Source of the DNA: Mesorhabditis belari
Lineage: Eukaryota > Nematoda > Chromadorea > Rhabditida > Rhabditidae
DNA length: 64,000 nucleotides
Assembly: GCA_958450365.1 (NCBI GenBank)
Contig: CAUEEP010000730.1
Span: forward strand, 1,598,001-1,662,000
Direction: 5' to 3'
Shown one piece after another: positions 27,731 through 39,400 of the stretch. How positions within the stretch are numbered: the first letter of the stretch is position 1; each line of letters starts with the position of its first letter. Both the position numbers and the translations under genes were made by a program. The notes under the pieces are model-generated. The model made no database searches. It was not told where the DNA came from and worked only from the letters and a program-made list of their open reading frames with translations.

Positions 27731-28976
27731 TTAGGTTGTCCCATAAAAGCCCAAAGATTTTTGTTTTGATCAATACTCGCTAACAACACAACGTTTTGTA
27801 TTTATCTTTTTTTTTTTCTTTTTCATGCTAAAACTTTCTTCTTTCTTGCATTACCATTCATTTTTTAGGGATCGACACGACAAGAAAGAAAGTTGCAGTC
27901 GATTGAATGAAGCCAACTCGAGAAGAAATCCACGCCCAACGGCTCCAGCGATTTTCAAGAGGGATTTCAGCGGCCAAAGCAGCACGAGAAATTAATCAAT
28001 TTTATGGCAACAGAATCGTTGGAACGAGTACTGCACAAGAATGGTTTCACAAATTTAAGACGGGCAATTCGGGGATCAAATGGAAGAGGGGAAGTGGCCG
28101 AGCCCGGAAAGTGGATCGATCGATTCTGAGATACCGACTAACCCCGATGGATCAACCCGGAAATTGGTTGAACGTTACTGTGGACGAATGTGTGGCGATA
28201 GCTGCAAAAAGTGGGAAGAAATGGGAGAAAACAACGCCAAATTCCATACGAAATGTCAGAAACAATCAAACGCAAAAGAAAGCGGACATGTCACAACTTG
28301 TGGAGCGAATACCGGAATGGTCGGCTTCCTCTTTCGAACATCATCACTCACGAGCAAACGTGGATTTTCTACGATGGTCGAGTGTTACAACGGCAGTGGT
28401 TGAAGAAAGGGTAAATAGGGAAAACGGTGCCAAAACGGAACATCCACGAAAAGAAGCGAATGTTGTGTGTCTACTGGTGTTTGACAGGCCTCCGTTTCTT
28501 GGAACTTCTCAAACCGAGGCAAAATTTTAACACCGATGTTTATCTACGTCATATGCAAAGAGTGGAACAAAAGTCGAAAGGTTGCTCTATGGAAACAAAT
28601 GGAACGGCCCCGTTTTCGTTCTTCAGGATGGCGTAAGCTCCCACAAATAGGAAAAATCGATCGATTTTCCTTCTTCATGCACCGTATTCTTCGGACTTTG
28701 CCCCTTTTGACTATCACTTGTTCTTGTCACTAAAGGATTTCTGACGTGGTAAAAAGTTCAAAGATGAGAGTGAACTCGCGAACGGATTGAACGATTATTT
28801 TTGCTCGCGCTCGCTTGGGTTTTATGAACGAGTTTTTTAAGCTACCCAAACGTTGGGGAAAAGTTAGAAATTCATCTGGAAAATATATCATTTAATTCTG
28901 ATTCTTCGTTGTTTCTATATGTTGAAATTCAAAAAGTAGAATTCAAAAACTCTGGGGTTTTTGTGGGACAACTTAA
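27731..28976 (+). mobile_element. Mariner-family transposon, decayed but with both TIRs
   Basis: The element of 1246 bp starts TTAGGTTGTCCCATAAAAGC and ends GTTTTTGTGGGACAACTTAA. These ends are inverted repeats of about 33 bp with a few mismatches, and a TA flanks each side (27729-27730, 28977-28978), as expected for mariner target duplication. The transposase begins at 27907 with a SETMAR/Mos1-like helix-turn-helix segment (EIHAQRLQRFSRGISAAKAA, then STAQEWFHKFKTG). It is broken by frame changes: a middle segment HEKKRMLCVYWCLTGLRFLELL lies in another frame near 28440-28510, and the C-terminal YSSDFAPFDYHLFLSLKDF near 28682-28740 ends in a stop before RGKKFKDESEL. The catalytic region is present only in pieces, so the copy should be inactive. 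Confidence 0.9.
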
Positions 28977-29418
28977 TAGACACTTCTACTTTTCTCACCA
29001 AGTACTGTGGGATAATCCAGTGTCACACATCACGTCATGTACAAAAATTTTCCCTTCAATCTTATCATTTCCCCAGATTTCCCCTTGAAGCCGTTTGTTT
29101 CGATAACTTATTGACACAAACCGTGTCGCTTTTTCTCTTTCAATATTTACCCTGACATCACATGTGAAAATTCAATCGTTTGAAAAAGATGAAAAAGACT
29201 TTTTGACCGATACGCGTTTTTGTGAGGAAACTTTGACATGCGAGTGCATGGATTATCAAAAGGGTGATCATGGGGAACTGATCCACAAGAAGAATGAAAA
29301 GGATCACTGTCTATCATCTCGATATGTATCGATGAGGGTCGAGAAGGGGGAATTGGGAATAACCATCGGGCAGTCCATCCTCACTCACTCCATTTCACAT
29401 TGATAGTGAATAACGACA

Positions 29419-32400
29419 ATGAATGAGGTTAGTTCAAGACTGGTTTTAAGTTCTTTTAATAAATCAAAGAATTTTAAAGAATATTTATTCAAGTACAATG
29501 CGTCTAATTGTCTAATTGTAAGTCTAATTGCACAATGCGTACTTTTTTCAAATCAAAAACAATATTGCAGTTGCAGAGGAAGTGTTAGACTTTTTTGGTT
29601 GACCCTAACAGGTTTGACTCATTTACTTGAACATTTTTAGATTTCAAACTGATGAGCTAACATTATGCAAGGTGTTTTGAGTGTTTGATTAGACTTATAA
29701 GAATCTTCAGAAGGTTCAATGAGCATTCTTTTCTTTCAGTCCTCATCCACTCTTCCCCGTCGACCCTCAATGGCTCCAGTCGTGGCAACAGTTTATGAAG
29801 AATCAGACGAATCGACAAGAAGTCAACCTGATCGTGAAAACGATAAAGACAAAGAAAAGGATAGAGAAAAACGAGACGAGAACACATTTGATGTACGTAT
29901 TGAAGATTCTTTTTGAATAAGAACATCTTTTAGCTGATCGTTCAAGATTTGGAGCCAGCGACAGAGGTGATGAAACGATCGCCACATGGTAGGATAAAAT
30001 TGAATTGAATTGAATGGATAAAATACATATTTTATCTCAATATGTACTAAATTTTAAAACTTAATAAACCTCAACTTCATTTTCTTTCAGCCAATCGTTT
30101 CTTGGCTCGTCATATCAGCCGACAGAATTCACAAGACCGAAATCGAATCGATGAGGAGCAAAAGTGATTTTACAGCTAGCTTTTGAAATAGTTCCTTTAT
30201 AGTTCCTATTTGGTTCCTTTAAAGTTCCTTTATAGTTCCTTTATAGTTCCTTTATAGTTCCTTTATAGCCTAAGCATATTGAAATGCTTTACTGATCAGC
30301 AAAATTTTTAGTGCAATTGATCGCTATTACGAGAACAATCAGTACTCGGTGACGGGAATGTTTCAGAAAAATGAGGACACAATGAATCGAATACCGGCGA
30401 ATTATCAGAAAATTTTGAGGGAAGCTAGGTATGAGAAAGATATTGACATTTTTGACATCAAAATCTAGAGAACGAGGCGCTGAGGAGAAGTCGACGAGGA
30501 GTTCGAAGTCTCGACCGGCACTTCCAATACCGGGAGCCAATGAAAATAGTATCCTTTCAAAATCTAGAGAAAGATTCTAGAAATATTCTAGGATTTCTGA
30601 GCTCTTTCTATTGGTTAGCGGCTAGACATCGAGTGATCGGATTGAGACATTTATTGATGTTTTTGATGGTTGTTGGATATACGTTGTTGGGTGGATTGAT
30701 ATTCAATGCGACTGAGGGAGGAGCGGAGAGACGGGTGAAACATTTGGCTACTAAAAAATGAGTTCAAGCCATCGCCATAACGCAGTCCGGAGCACACTGG
30801 TCCGGAGCACACTGGTCCGGAGCACACTGGTCCGGAGCACACTGGTCCGGAGCACACTGGTCCGGAGCACACTGGTCCGGAGCACACTGGTCCGGAGCAC
30901 ACTGGTCCGGAGCACACTGGTCCGGAGCACACTGGTCCGGAGCACACTGGTCCGGAGCACACTGGTCCGGAGCACACTGGTCCGGAGCACACTGGTCCGG
31001 AGCACACTGGTCCGGAGCACACTGGTCCGGAGCACACTGGTCCGGAGCACACTGGTCCGGAGCACACTGGTCCGGAGCACACTGGTCCGGAGCACACTGG
31101 TCCGGAGCACACTGGTCCGGAGCACACTGGTCCGGAGCACACTGGTCCGGAGCACACTGGTCCGGAGCACACTGGTCCGGAGCACACTGGTCCGGAGCAC
31201 ACTGGTCCGGAGCACACTGGTCCGGAGCACACTGGTCCGGAGCACACTGGTCCGGAGCACACTGGTCCGGAGCACACTGGTCCGGAGCACACTGGTCCGG
31301 AGCACACTGGTCCGGAGCACACTGGTCCGGAGCACACTGGTCCGGAGCACACTGGTCCGGAGCACACTGGTCCGGAGCACACTGGTCCGGAGCACACTGG
31401 TCCGGAGCACACTGGTCCGGAGCACACTGGTCCGGAGCACACTGGTCCGGAGCACACTGGTCCGGAGCACACTGGTCCGGAGCACACTGGTCCGGAGCAC
31501 ACTGGTCCGGAGCACACTGGTCCGGAGCACACTGGTCCGGAGCACACTGGTCCGGAGCACACTGGTCCGGAGCACACTGGTCCGGAGCACACTGGTCCGG
31601 AGCACACTGGTCCGGAGCACACTGGTCCGGAGCACACTGGTCTACAGTCCACGTGATCCGGGTTCAACCCCACCCGTAGTGCCGCTCAGTTTCGACTTTT
31701 TAATTTAACTTTTTGGTATTCTATAAGAGAGTTTTACAGTATTTTTAAGTAACTTTGACTTATTATTTTTGATTAGCTTGTCAGCCTTCTTTAAATATCG
31801 TTATCCAGTGTTTTAGGGAGTGGCTGAAGCACTGGAGGCACTTGAGAGCAAGTTGACACAGATATCGACACAGGTGAAGTTAGTGGGCAAAAATGGGCTT
31901 GTAATGTTCAAATCTTGTTTAAATATATTCTAGTCATGCTAATTATTAGAAGATCAAAGTCAAGAAACTCAGAATCATTTCATGAATGACTATCTTCAGA
32001 TGGTCATAGAGATCGATGCCAACTCGACCACGTTCACTGATCCCGAGGCAACGAAGCAATTTTTGAGGGTTAGTTGAGGATTTTCGAGTCAGAAGAGATT
32101 TGTTTACTAATCTTTTAGCTGTTCTGCATCAATGATTCAATTTACAGGACACTTACACAGATCTTTTACGCGCTGAGGGTCGTTGGGAGCAGTCAGCCTA
32201 TCAAAAGAATCTCTCCGATGCGAATATGTTGTGGAACTTCTGGTCGGCTTGTTTCTATTCGACGAATCTCTTTATGACTGTTGGATATGGTTTGCAATCA
32301 ATCAATCAATCAATCAATCAATTCATTCATTCAAAGGTGTCATTGCTCCATTCACCGATCTTGGCCGAGTGATTTCCATTATTTACTCAATCATTTTCAT

Positions 32401-35228
32401 CCCTTTATCGAATGTGGTGATTCGCGATTTGGGGCAATGGTTTCTACTTGGATTGACAAAAGTTTACGCGAGATTGTTGATTCGATGGAGGTGAGAGAAG
32501 ATGCTTCAAGAACAAAGGGAAGATATTTAGACAAGATGTTAGCTTTGTGCTTTGAAAATCCATAAAGTTTCAAGTCAAAAAAAGGTTTAAGTCACTCTTT
32601 GAGTTACTTTAATGCATCTACTTGGTAGAGTTGATATTGGAGCAGCTTTCTATCGGATTCTTAGACCAGCTTTGTTATAAATGAACTCGAATTCATCTCG
32701 TACTCGAAGCCAAATTCCCAGTGTTTCAGGGCAGCCAGTGGCGGGAAAATAGACGACGATGAGGACATCGCTTTGCCCATCTCAATTGCTGCTTTAACAG
32801 TTTTAAGTACGCTTTCTATTGTGCTTAAAATCCATATCCTTTAGTTTATTGGATGTTCTGCTCATTTCTCACGTGGCTCTATGATGGGCTGATGGGCTCA
32901 TCGTTTGACACAGGAATGTCATTTTGGGTACAGATTTTGACTGAATTGATGCTGATTTGATACTCCAGAGTTTGAAAACCAAAAAATTCCAGGATTCAAT
33001 TTACTTTTCATTCATCACCCTCACAGCTATCGGATTGGGTGATTTGATGCCGAAAAATGTGCCTGTAAGTGAAAGTTTTCCATGTCTTCAAAAGTCTTCA
33101 ATCGTTTAGCGATCACCACTCATGAAAATCTGGTATTTCCTTGGATTGCCTGTGTTCAAGGTGAGATAAAATGGAAAGAGTTTGTTGAAGATCTCCTAGG
33201 TTGTCAACCGTGTGAGCTATGTGGCCGTGGAGAACGGGATTTTCGGCACGTTCACCGTTTTCGAGAAACGCCTCGAGCAAGCCTATATGCAGAAAAAAGA
33301 TCAGGTGAACGGAATATTTTGGTTACCGATCCTATAGATAAAAGAGCAGTGTCTGTCCGTCCGTATGTAAGGACACTACGGGGGGTCGAACCCGGGTTGG
33401 GTGAGCCGTAGACAAGGGCACTCCTGACTGCGCTACAGCAACGAGAAGCGGTAAAGCCCGTTAAACTGGTAATGAGATAAAAGCTATTTCAGTAGCTCAA
33501 TGTTTCACCCGTCTCTCCGCTCTATATTTTTAATAGTAGTGAAGCCCGCCGTTAGTCATTTAAGATACAAATATCGTAAATACTTTAATAGAATGCCACC
33601 TTCTCGTATAATCGAACAGTCTAACTTCTTTTTCTCAGCTCCTAGTCTTTTTTCTAACTAGACTTTTGGTATTAAAAAAATACTAGATTTTAAGGGCTAT
33701 TATTTGACCTAAGCGTACACTGTAGCATAAAGCAGTGCGGGGAACAAGACGTTCAAAGTTAGACTACGCCACTACGACATTAACAAACTCAAATAGACTT
33801 AGTGCGAGGTGCTAGCCGCTAGCCTTCGCACTAACAAGGGAATGGTCCGAAGTTAAGGTGACCGTTTGGGATGAGTGATTCTCATTCGATAGATCCCATG
33901 ATGAGTATCGATGACCAAAACAATCAGCTGCCGAAAGCAACTCTACAACGATAAATGAGGCCGACAAGGACCAAAATAGACGTTTTTGACCCTCCTTCGT
34001 GGGGCTGTAACTTTTTACTGAATCAATATTTTCGAAGAATCTTTTTCGCATACAATAAAGCTTAAATTAACCTAAAAAATGGTAAAATTTGGTTCCCAAA
34101 GTGTTTATAAAATTTTACTTTTCAAAGCTATTGATTTTAGTCAAAGTTTTAGCCTGTTTACTGAACTTACTTTTTTATAGGAACATCTTAAGTTCATATA
34201 ACTAATGAAAGTTTATTTCTTAGTTTCATTCAAGTTCTATTATATGCAAAAAAGATTATCCAAAAATATTGATTCAGTAAAAAGTTATAGCCCCACGAAG
34301 GAGGCTCAAAAACTTCTATTTTGCTCCTTGTCGTTGTAGAGTTGCTTTCGGCAGCTAATTTTTTTTGTTTATCATCAAATATTCATCATGAGATCTATCG
34401 AATCATCCCAAACGGTCACCTTAACTTTGGATCATTCCCTTGTAAGTCCAAGCCAGGCTTAGGCTTAGGCTTAGGCTTAGGCTTAGGCTCAAAGATTAAA
34501 ATAATAACGGTGAAGCCTGGCTTGGACTTACAAGGGAATGATCCAAAGTTAAGGTAAGGATCCAAAGTCCAATATATCTATAATTCTATTAGTAAGGTAA
34601 CTTGTAAGGAATAGTACTTAGCTTAAAAATGATGAACATTCAGGTCTCTCCATCAGCCGGCGATACTCGATCAATCACAAATATGGAGAGCGTTTCGATG
34701 AATGAAAATTTGCGACGAAGAAGGCAATCGTTGATGAGTGCAAAAGCGGCTGTTGTAAGTGTGATGTTGAAAAGAAAAGGAGTCAATTCTTGAAATGCGA
34801 TTTTTACAGGAAGAACAAGAGCAAATCAACGAGGCGCTCAACAATTTCACTGTTCGATCGATCGCTACATTTATGAAAGTGCGTTGGATAAAGATTGTTG
34901 AATTTAAGAGAAATTTAGTTTTATTTTCAATTTTTAAAGTAATTAGTATATATGTCACGTCCGAATCTGAGGAGACGTCCGGATCAGAGGAGAATGAATG
35001 GACATCCGACGGATGGACGTCCATCTCTGAGTCGGACGTCCGTTTCGGAGGAGAATGAATCGCCTCAGATTCGGACGTCCGGATCGGAGATGGACCTCTC
35101 CTCAGATTCGGACGTAACATATACAAATCGATTCCTAGGCTCGAGCCGATGTTTATGGTGGGGATTTCGGGCGAATCCGGGTGACGAAAGCTCAATTAGA
35201 GGATCGACCGCCGAGCACACATTTTTGA
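29419..35228 (+). CDS. Two-pore-domain (TWK/K2P) potassium channel
   Basis: Background K+ channel subunit of the plasma membrane; K2P channels work as dimers. I reconstruct 19 exons in frame (569 aa). Exon 1 encodes only MNE (29419-29427). A charged cytoplasmic N-terminus of about 180 residues follows (29740-30548). TM1 reads LLMFLMVVGYTLLGGLIF (30592-30734). The extracellular cap contains ALEALESKLTQ (31817-31873). Pore 1 has the filter TVGYG split by an intron (32148-32289, 32337-32490), followed by TM2. TM3 is IYWMFCSFLTWLY (32845-32927), pore 2 has TAIGLGD (32993-33064), and TM4 starts RSPLMKIWYFLGLPVF (33110-33160). The C-terminal tail ends PPSTHF (35139-35228). The two filters are typical of the family. 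The exact C. elegans twk counterpart is not assigned. Introns 30735-31816, 33305-34643 and 34879-35138 carry large repeats. Confidence 0.93.
30770..31690 (+). repeat. tRNA-derived SINE, copy 2, enlarged by an internal minisatellite
   Basis: Left of the minisatellite the sequence reads ATAACGCAGTCCGGAGC; right of it TCTACAGTCCACGTGATCC runs into box B GGGTTCAACCCC and CCGTAGTGCC. Removing all but one repeat unit gives a sequence that aligns end to end with the SINE head at 33.3 kb (GTAGCGCAGTCAGGAG.. GGGTTCGACCCC .. CGTAGTG). The tail seen in the other copies is absent here. Confidence 0.75.
30785..31642. repeat. 15-bp minisatellite, about 57 identical copies
   Basis: The unit TCCGGAGCACACTGG is repeated without a visible variant over 857 bp, in the intron between TM1 and the cap exon of the potassium channel. 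Because the unit is a multiple of three and carries no stop in several frames, it produces long artificial open frames such as repeated VRSTL or CSGPV; these are not genes. Confidence 0.97.
33311..33445 (-). repeat. tRNA-derived SINE, copy 3
   Basis: On the minus strand: box A GTAGCGCAGTCAGGAG, box B GGGTTCGACCCC, then CGTAGTGTCC and the tail GGACAGACACTGCTCTTTTA followed by TCTATAG. Head and tail agree with copies 1 and 2. It lies in the channel intron 33305-34643. Confidence 0.7.
33557..33781. repeat. Non-autonomous TIR element, family 1, copy B (3' truncated)
   Basis: Nearly identical to copy A in the body (GCAGTGCGGGGAACAAGACG) and also shares the upstream AAGATACAAATATCG. It lacks the right terminus and the GAGAAGGTGGCAA insertion of copy A. 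Intron of the potassium channel gene. Confidence 0.8.
33834..34442. repeat. Large palindromic element (about 610 bp, arms about 220 bp)
   Basis: The left arm begins ACAAGGGAATGGTCCGAAGT and includes CGTGGGGCTGTAACTTTTTA; the right arm repeats this inverted (GTTATAGCCCCACGAAGGAG .. CTTTGGATCATTCCCTTGT). The centre of about 180 bp is AT-rich. It lies in the channel intron and directly abuts the telomere-repeat hairpin, whose arms reuse the terminal sequence of this element. Confidence 0.85.
34419..34554. repeat. Telomere-repeat array between perfect 42-bp inverted repeats
   Basis: Arms 34419-34460 and 34513-34554 are exact inverted repeats (the left starts CCTTAACTTTGGATCATTCC, the right ends CCAAAGTTAAGG). 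Between them lie five tandem TTAGGC units (34459-34488) and a short spacer. The outer part of each arm equals the terminus of the adjacent palindromic element. Confidence 0.95.
34949..35125. repeat. MITE with 26-bp TIRs in the last channel intron
   Basis: The left terminus TATATGTCACGTCCGAATCT followed by GAGGAG is inverted at the right end with one mismatch. The inner part holds several further GACGTCC / GGACGTC pieces, so much of it can fold on itself. It occupies most of the intron 34879-35138. Confidence 0.8.
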
Positions 35229-35947
35229 GATTTCTCTATTCTGAAAAAGAATAGATTGAATCAATCAGAAGTGCTTTTCAGATAAAAAGTGATAATTTTG
35301 ATTTCTTTTGAAACATTTTATACGAAACTAAACAATCAAAACAAACAAAACAATCAAAAAAATAAAAACAGATCAAGTACAAGTGGGTATAGAAGTTTTT
35401 CATCTTTAAAGCCCATTTAAAGCCATTTTCAATTTGATACATTTTCTGTAATTCTCTCTAAAAAGTGCCTAAAGATTTATTCCACAAAAAAAGTGTACAA
35501 AAATAATGGAGAGACAATAATCAAATGCAAATACCGGTGAAAATTTGGGAAAAGTTATAAATGACTAGAGAAAAAAATGGTGGTTTGGCAAAAATGAGTT
35601 GGCCCGTTTAGCGCGCGCGGAAAATAGACGAGAAGAGATCGTTGAGATTTCGAAAGGAAAGAAACGGACAACTTGAAATGTTAAAAAATGTTAAATGCAA
35701 AATGCAAAACACAAATGATGACCGTAAACTCGAAGCTCGATGTAAATGGAGAGAATCAAATTTCAATTTAATCAGTTCCTACCGTAGTTGGGCAGGAACT
35801 GGATAGAGAGGAAGGGCCATTAAAGTATTATATTACTAACTTATGACATAAAATGCTATAAATGTTGTAGCTGGAACTGTGCAATGAAACACTTTCTGCA
35901 TTATAGCAAACAGCTCTTGCTTTCTAAAGCTTGGATATCAAATGAAC

Positions 35948-36239
35948 TACCGTATTTCTTCGAATAGAAGACCGGGTAAAGAGTATCATCGCGTACTCTT
36001 ATTGAATACATACAGCCCTTTTTAAAATTTATTTTCTGCATAAAAGCTTTCAATGAAGTGCTATAGGGCTGGAAAATGACTCAAAAATACGACATGAGCT
36101 AACAGATTTTTGAGCCATTTTCCAGCTCTATAGCACTTGATTGAAAGCTTTTATGCAGAAAAGAAATTTTAAAAGGGCTGCTACGCAGGAGTACGCGATC
36201 ATACTCTTTACCCGGTCTTCTATTCGAAGAAATACGGTA
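35948..36239. repeat. Near-complete palindrome of about 290 bp (MITE) between convergent genes
   Basis: It starts TACCGTATTTCTTCGAATAG and ends with the complement (CTATTCGAAGAAATACGGTA). The arms continue through ACCGGGTAAAGAGTAT and AAGCTTTCAATGAAGTGCTA almost to the centre. It lies between the 3' ends of the channel (35228) and the receptor (36452). Confidence 0.9.
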
Positions 36240-36451
36240 TTTGAATCCAAAAACCTGTTTTGAGTCATCCAAAACTTGCTTCTTATTTGTGGTTTTAAGT
36301 ATAATTTTATTAAAGTTTTCATTTTAAAAAAGTTTGCTTGGATAGCTTTCCTCAGTCATTTTAAAATCACGTTTTAGTGAAAAGTTGTACAGGAACTTTT
36401 AGATGACCCTTTAAAATGTAAAAAGCTGATGGTAGCGGTGCTTTTTAAATC

Positions 36452-39400
36452 TTATACAGGTGTCGGTCGGGGACTTCCCCCTTTCACCGGCGTACTGCAG
36501 CCCCACATTCGATCGAGACTCTCGAAATGAGCTCGAGTGCCCGGTTGACCCGAGACCTCCTCGGAGACCAAGACGGTGATCTAAAATTTGATAATTTTAT
36601 ACTTTCAATATACCACACGGTATTTTATGTCTTTTTCCATAAAATGTCTATATTCATTTTCCATTTCTTTACCTTTTCTTTCCGATTTTGATCTAATTGC
36701 TTGATGACATGAAGTATGATTAATGGGAAAAGAACTGTGTAGAATGGAGCTGTCTAAAATTTAGATCTTTTTTTTCATTGACTGAATTTTGAAATGTTTA
36801 CATGGTTTTCTATTGAAAAATGAAGGAAATTGCAAATTTCCGTTTGGAATGTTTATTGGTGAGAAAATGCTATGACAAAAAGCTTTGAATTGGATTTTAT
36901 GATAACAAAAAAAGAGATTCAGCATTCACTGTTGAAGACTTTTATTTAGACTTAGCATATTAAAATATATAAAAGAGCGCTTTACTGCATCTGCAGTTTA
37001 CTAGTATCTGCAGTTGCAGTTTACTAGTATCTGCATAGTGAGATACTAGAACTTTACAGTATTCTAATCGTAATGTTTCTAAGGGTCATTTAATGTATTT
37101 CTCTATAAATCGATCAAAAAAAACTCACATAGAAAATCACTTCATAATAAATAATAGTAAAAGCGTCCTCGAAAATCATCTCAATGAAAATGATCGCTGA
37201 ACAGAGAATGGCGAAAAGAAGAAAATGCACGAATGTCACCTAAAGATATTTTTATAAATAAAATTTTTTGGGGACTCACTGGTAACAAAAGCTTTGTCAC
37301 GTAAAGCGTTTCATTGATTTGATATCGTCTCTCCAATTGAAACATTGCTCTGAATTTAGGCTTTGAACAAATCTTCACCTTGCACAAACCCTGTTTTCAT
37401 ATATTTGCTTACACCATAGACGATTAAAAAGACGAGAACGGAAAGGACATCGATTGCGAGAAGTTCCTGAAAATAAAGAGTGTTGCTTGCAAAAGGTTAC
37501 AAAAGCTTTTTCTAAGGAAATGTTCAGAAGTAACCGTGAGATTTGAAAATGAGATCTAAACAATGAGAAAATGAGATCCAAAATGAGATCTAAACACCTA
37601 TCGAGTACGGCGAGTATGATGGTGCTTTCGAATTTTGCTAAGGATTGCTAGTTTTCGAGAAAAACGACTTTGACATTTCGGAGACTTGAATAGGCCGAAA
37701 TACTGGAAAACGAGGCTTGCTTCTTTAAAAGAACTTCTTTCGATCAAGCAAGATGTGTCCTTGTGGTCAGTGAGTAAAGTCCTCGCCGCCCTGGTTCGTT
37801 CCCGGGCAATGCCATTTTGTTTACCTTTTTTTCCCAAACTTGTATTTTATACATTTCAAGGGTTATAGAACTTTTAAACTTTAGTTTTTATTTTATTTTA
37901 TTTTAGTTTCAGTTTCTTTTAGTCTTCAACAATTTTATCTATAAATATTTTGAGCAAAACTTTAAGAACTTTTCTTTTTCCTAATTCCTAATTTCATTTT
38001 GGTTAAACCAGCGGATTTGGAAAGTCAGATTTATTCAAAAACGATCACTTCATGGCTTGCTATTAGAAAATTAATACAAGAATAGATCATGTTAAGATTG
38101 AGATTCATTTATAAGGGTAAACTATTAGAGGAGCTCAGTTTGAGACAGTATTGAGAATTTGTTGGCAATTGCCATCAATTCACAATAAAATATCATTCAA
38201 ATATCTCATTCTTCAAAAAAAGCTTTACCAGCATCAACATCCAATTGTGCGTGGCTGCCGCACTTGACGGGAAACCACAATTGATTTGTTTCTCCTCTGT
38301 CGTCTCTGAGGCGAGCAGAGGACCGAGGAGAACGATTGAACAGACTATCTGAAAATTGAAATTTCAAGTAGCAGAGTAGTTTCAAGTAGTTCTTCTAGTT
38401 CTAGCTTCTAGCTTCTAGTAGTTCTGAGTAGTCTTCTCTAGTAGTCTCGAGCCTGAGCTTCTAGTAGTTCTGAGTAGTCTTCTCTAGTAGTCTAGAGCCT
38501 GAGCTTCTAGTAGTTCACTTCTCCCCCTAAAACCAATTCGATTTCTAACCCACCGTCGAAACTGAAAGAATCCTTCCAATTTTGTTCGAATAAGTGTTGT
38601 ACTCGGGACCAATCCTAAACTTTTTTAAATTTAAAATTTACTAAATAGATTTACCAAGTGGCTACCACTCTTTCGACGGCTATTGACAGTTGACAGAGCA
38701 CAAGGCCTAGAATTGAAGATATTCAGTTGAAGATTCAATAAGATTCAATTCACTTTACGAATAAACACAACTCAAAAGCTTTACCGGCAATGCAGACATT
38801 GGTTGGATGTCTTAAGAAAAGACACATCGTTCCATTAAACATCAATGAATCACACGAATCATCAGCGAACAACCAAGAGAATAAGTTGAGGAACTGGAAT
38901 TTGCTGGATTTTAACAAAGGATTAACGAAACAGTCTAAAAGAGGTACGAAAAGAAACGAAGAAAAGAAACGAAGAAAAGAAATGAAAGCCTAATAGAGCA
39001 ATAGAATTGGACTATTCGACGCATAATAACTTGTAATAGCCGCAAAAAGTTTCTGATATTGATTAGCTTGGAATTATGGTGAGATTCTGGCTACAGAATC
39101 ACCGATGATACTTGGAGAAGTGCTTTCAGATTAATTAAAAAAAAAAAAAAGATTTCAAGACCGCGACATACATTTAGTGAGTTTAAAGATTTAGAATTTG
39201 ATGACTTTTGATATAGAATTTTTTTTCATTTATTTATCCTCAATTAAAACAAAAAAAGAATTTTTTTTCTTTTATTTTAAAGCTGATTCTCAAAATCAAA
39301 TCTTCGAAGTTAAAGGTTATGCCGTTTGTTCTGTGTCAAATTTCTCCAATTCGACTCACCAAAAAAGAGCTCATCGTGATCGCGTGCACGACGGCTAGAC

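Noticed and set aside
28211..28636. Separate small genes inside the mariner
   Set aside because: The overlapping frames are pieces of one transposase broken by frameshifts.
30785..31642. CRISPR-like regular array
   Set aside because: Units are contiguous and identical with no spacers, and the genome is a nematode; it is a minisatellite.
30651..31708. Three long open frames of repeated pentapeptides (VRSTL, CSGPV, LRTSV)
   Set aside because: They are produced by the 15-bp minisatellite, whose length is a multiple of three; they lie in an intron of the channel gene and have no start or splice logic.
31950..31999. Upstream extension of channel exon 9 (reading EDQSQETQNHF)
   Set aside because: The acceptor at 31949 puts the frame out of phase with the previous exon; the acceptor ending at 31999 keeps phase and gives MVIEIDANS.
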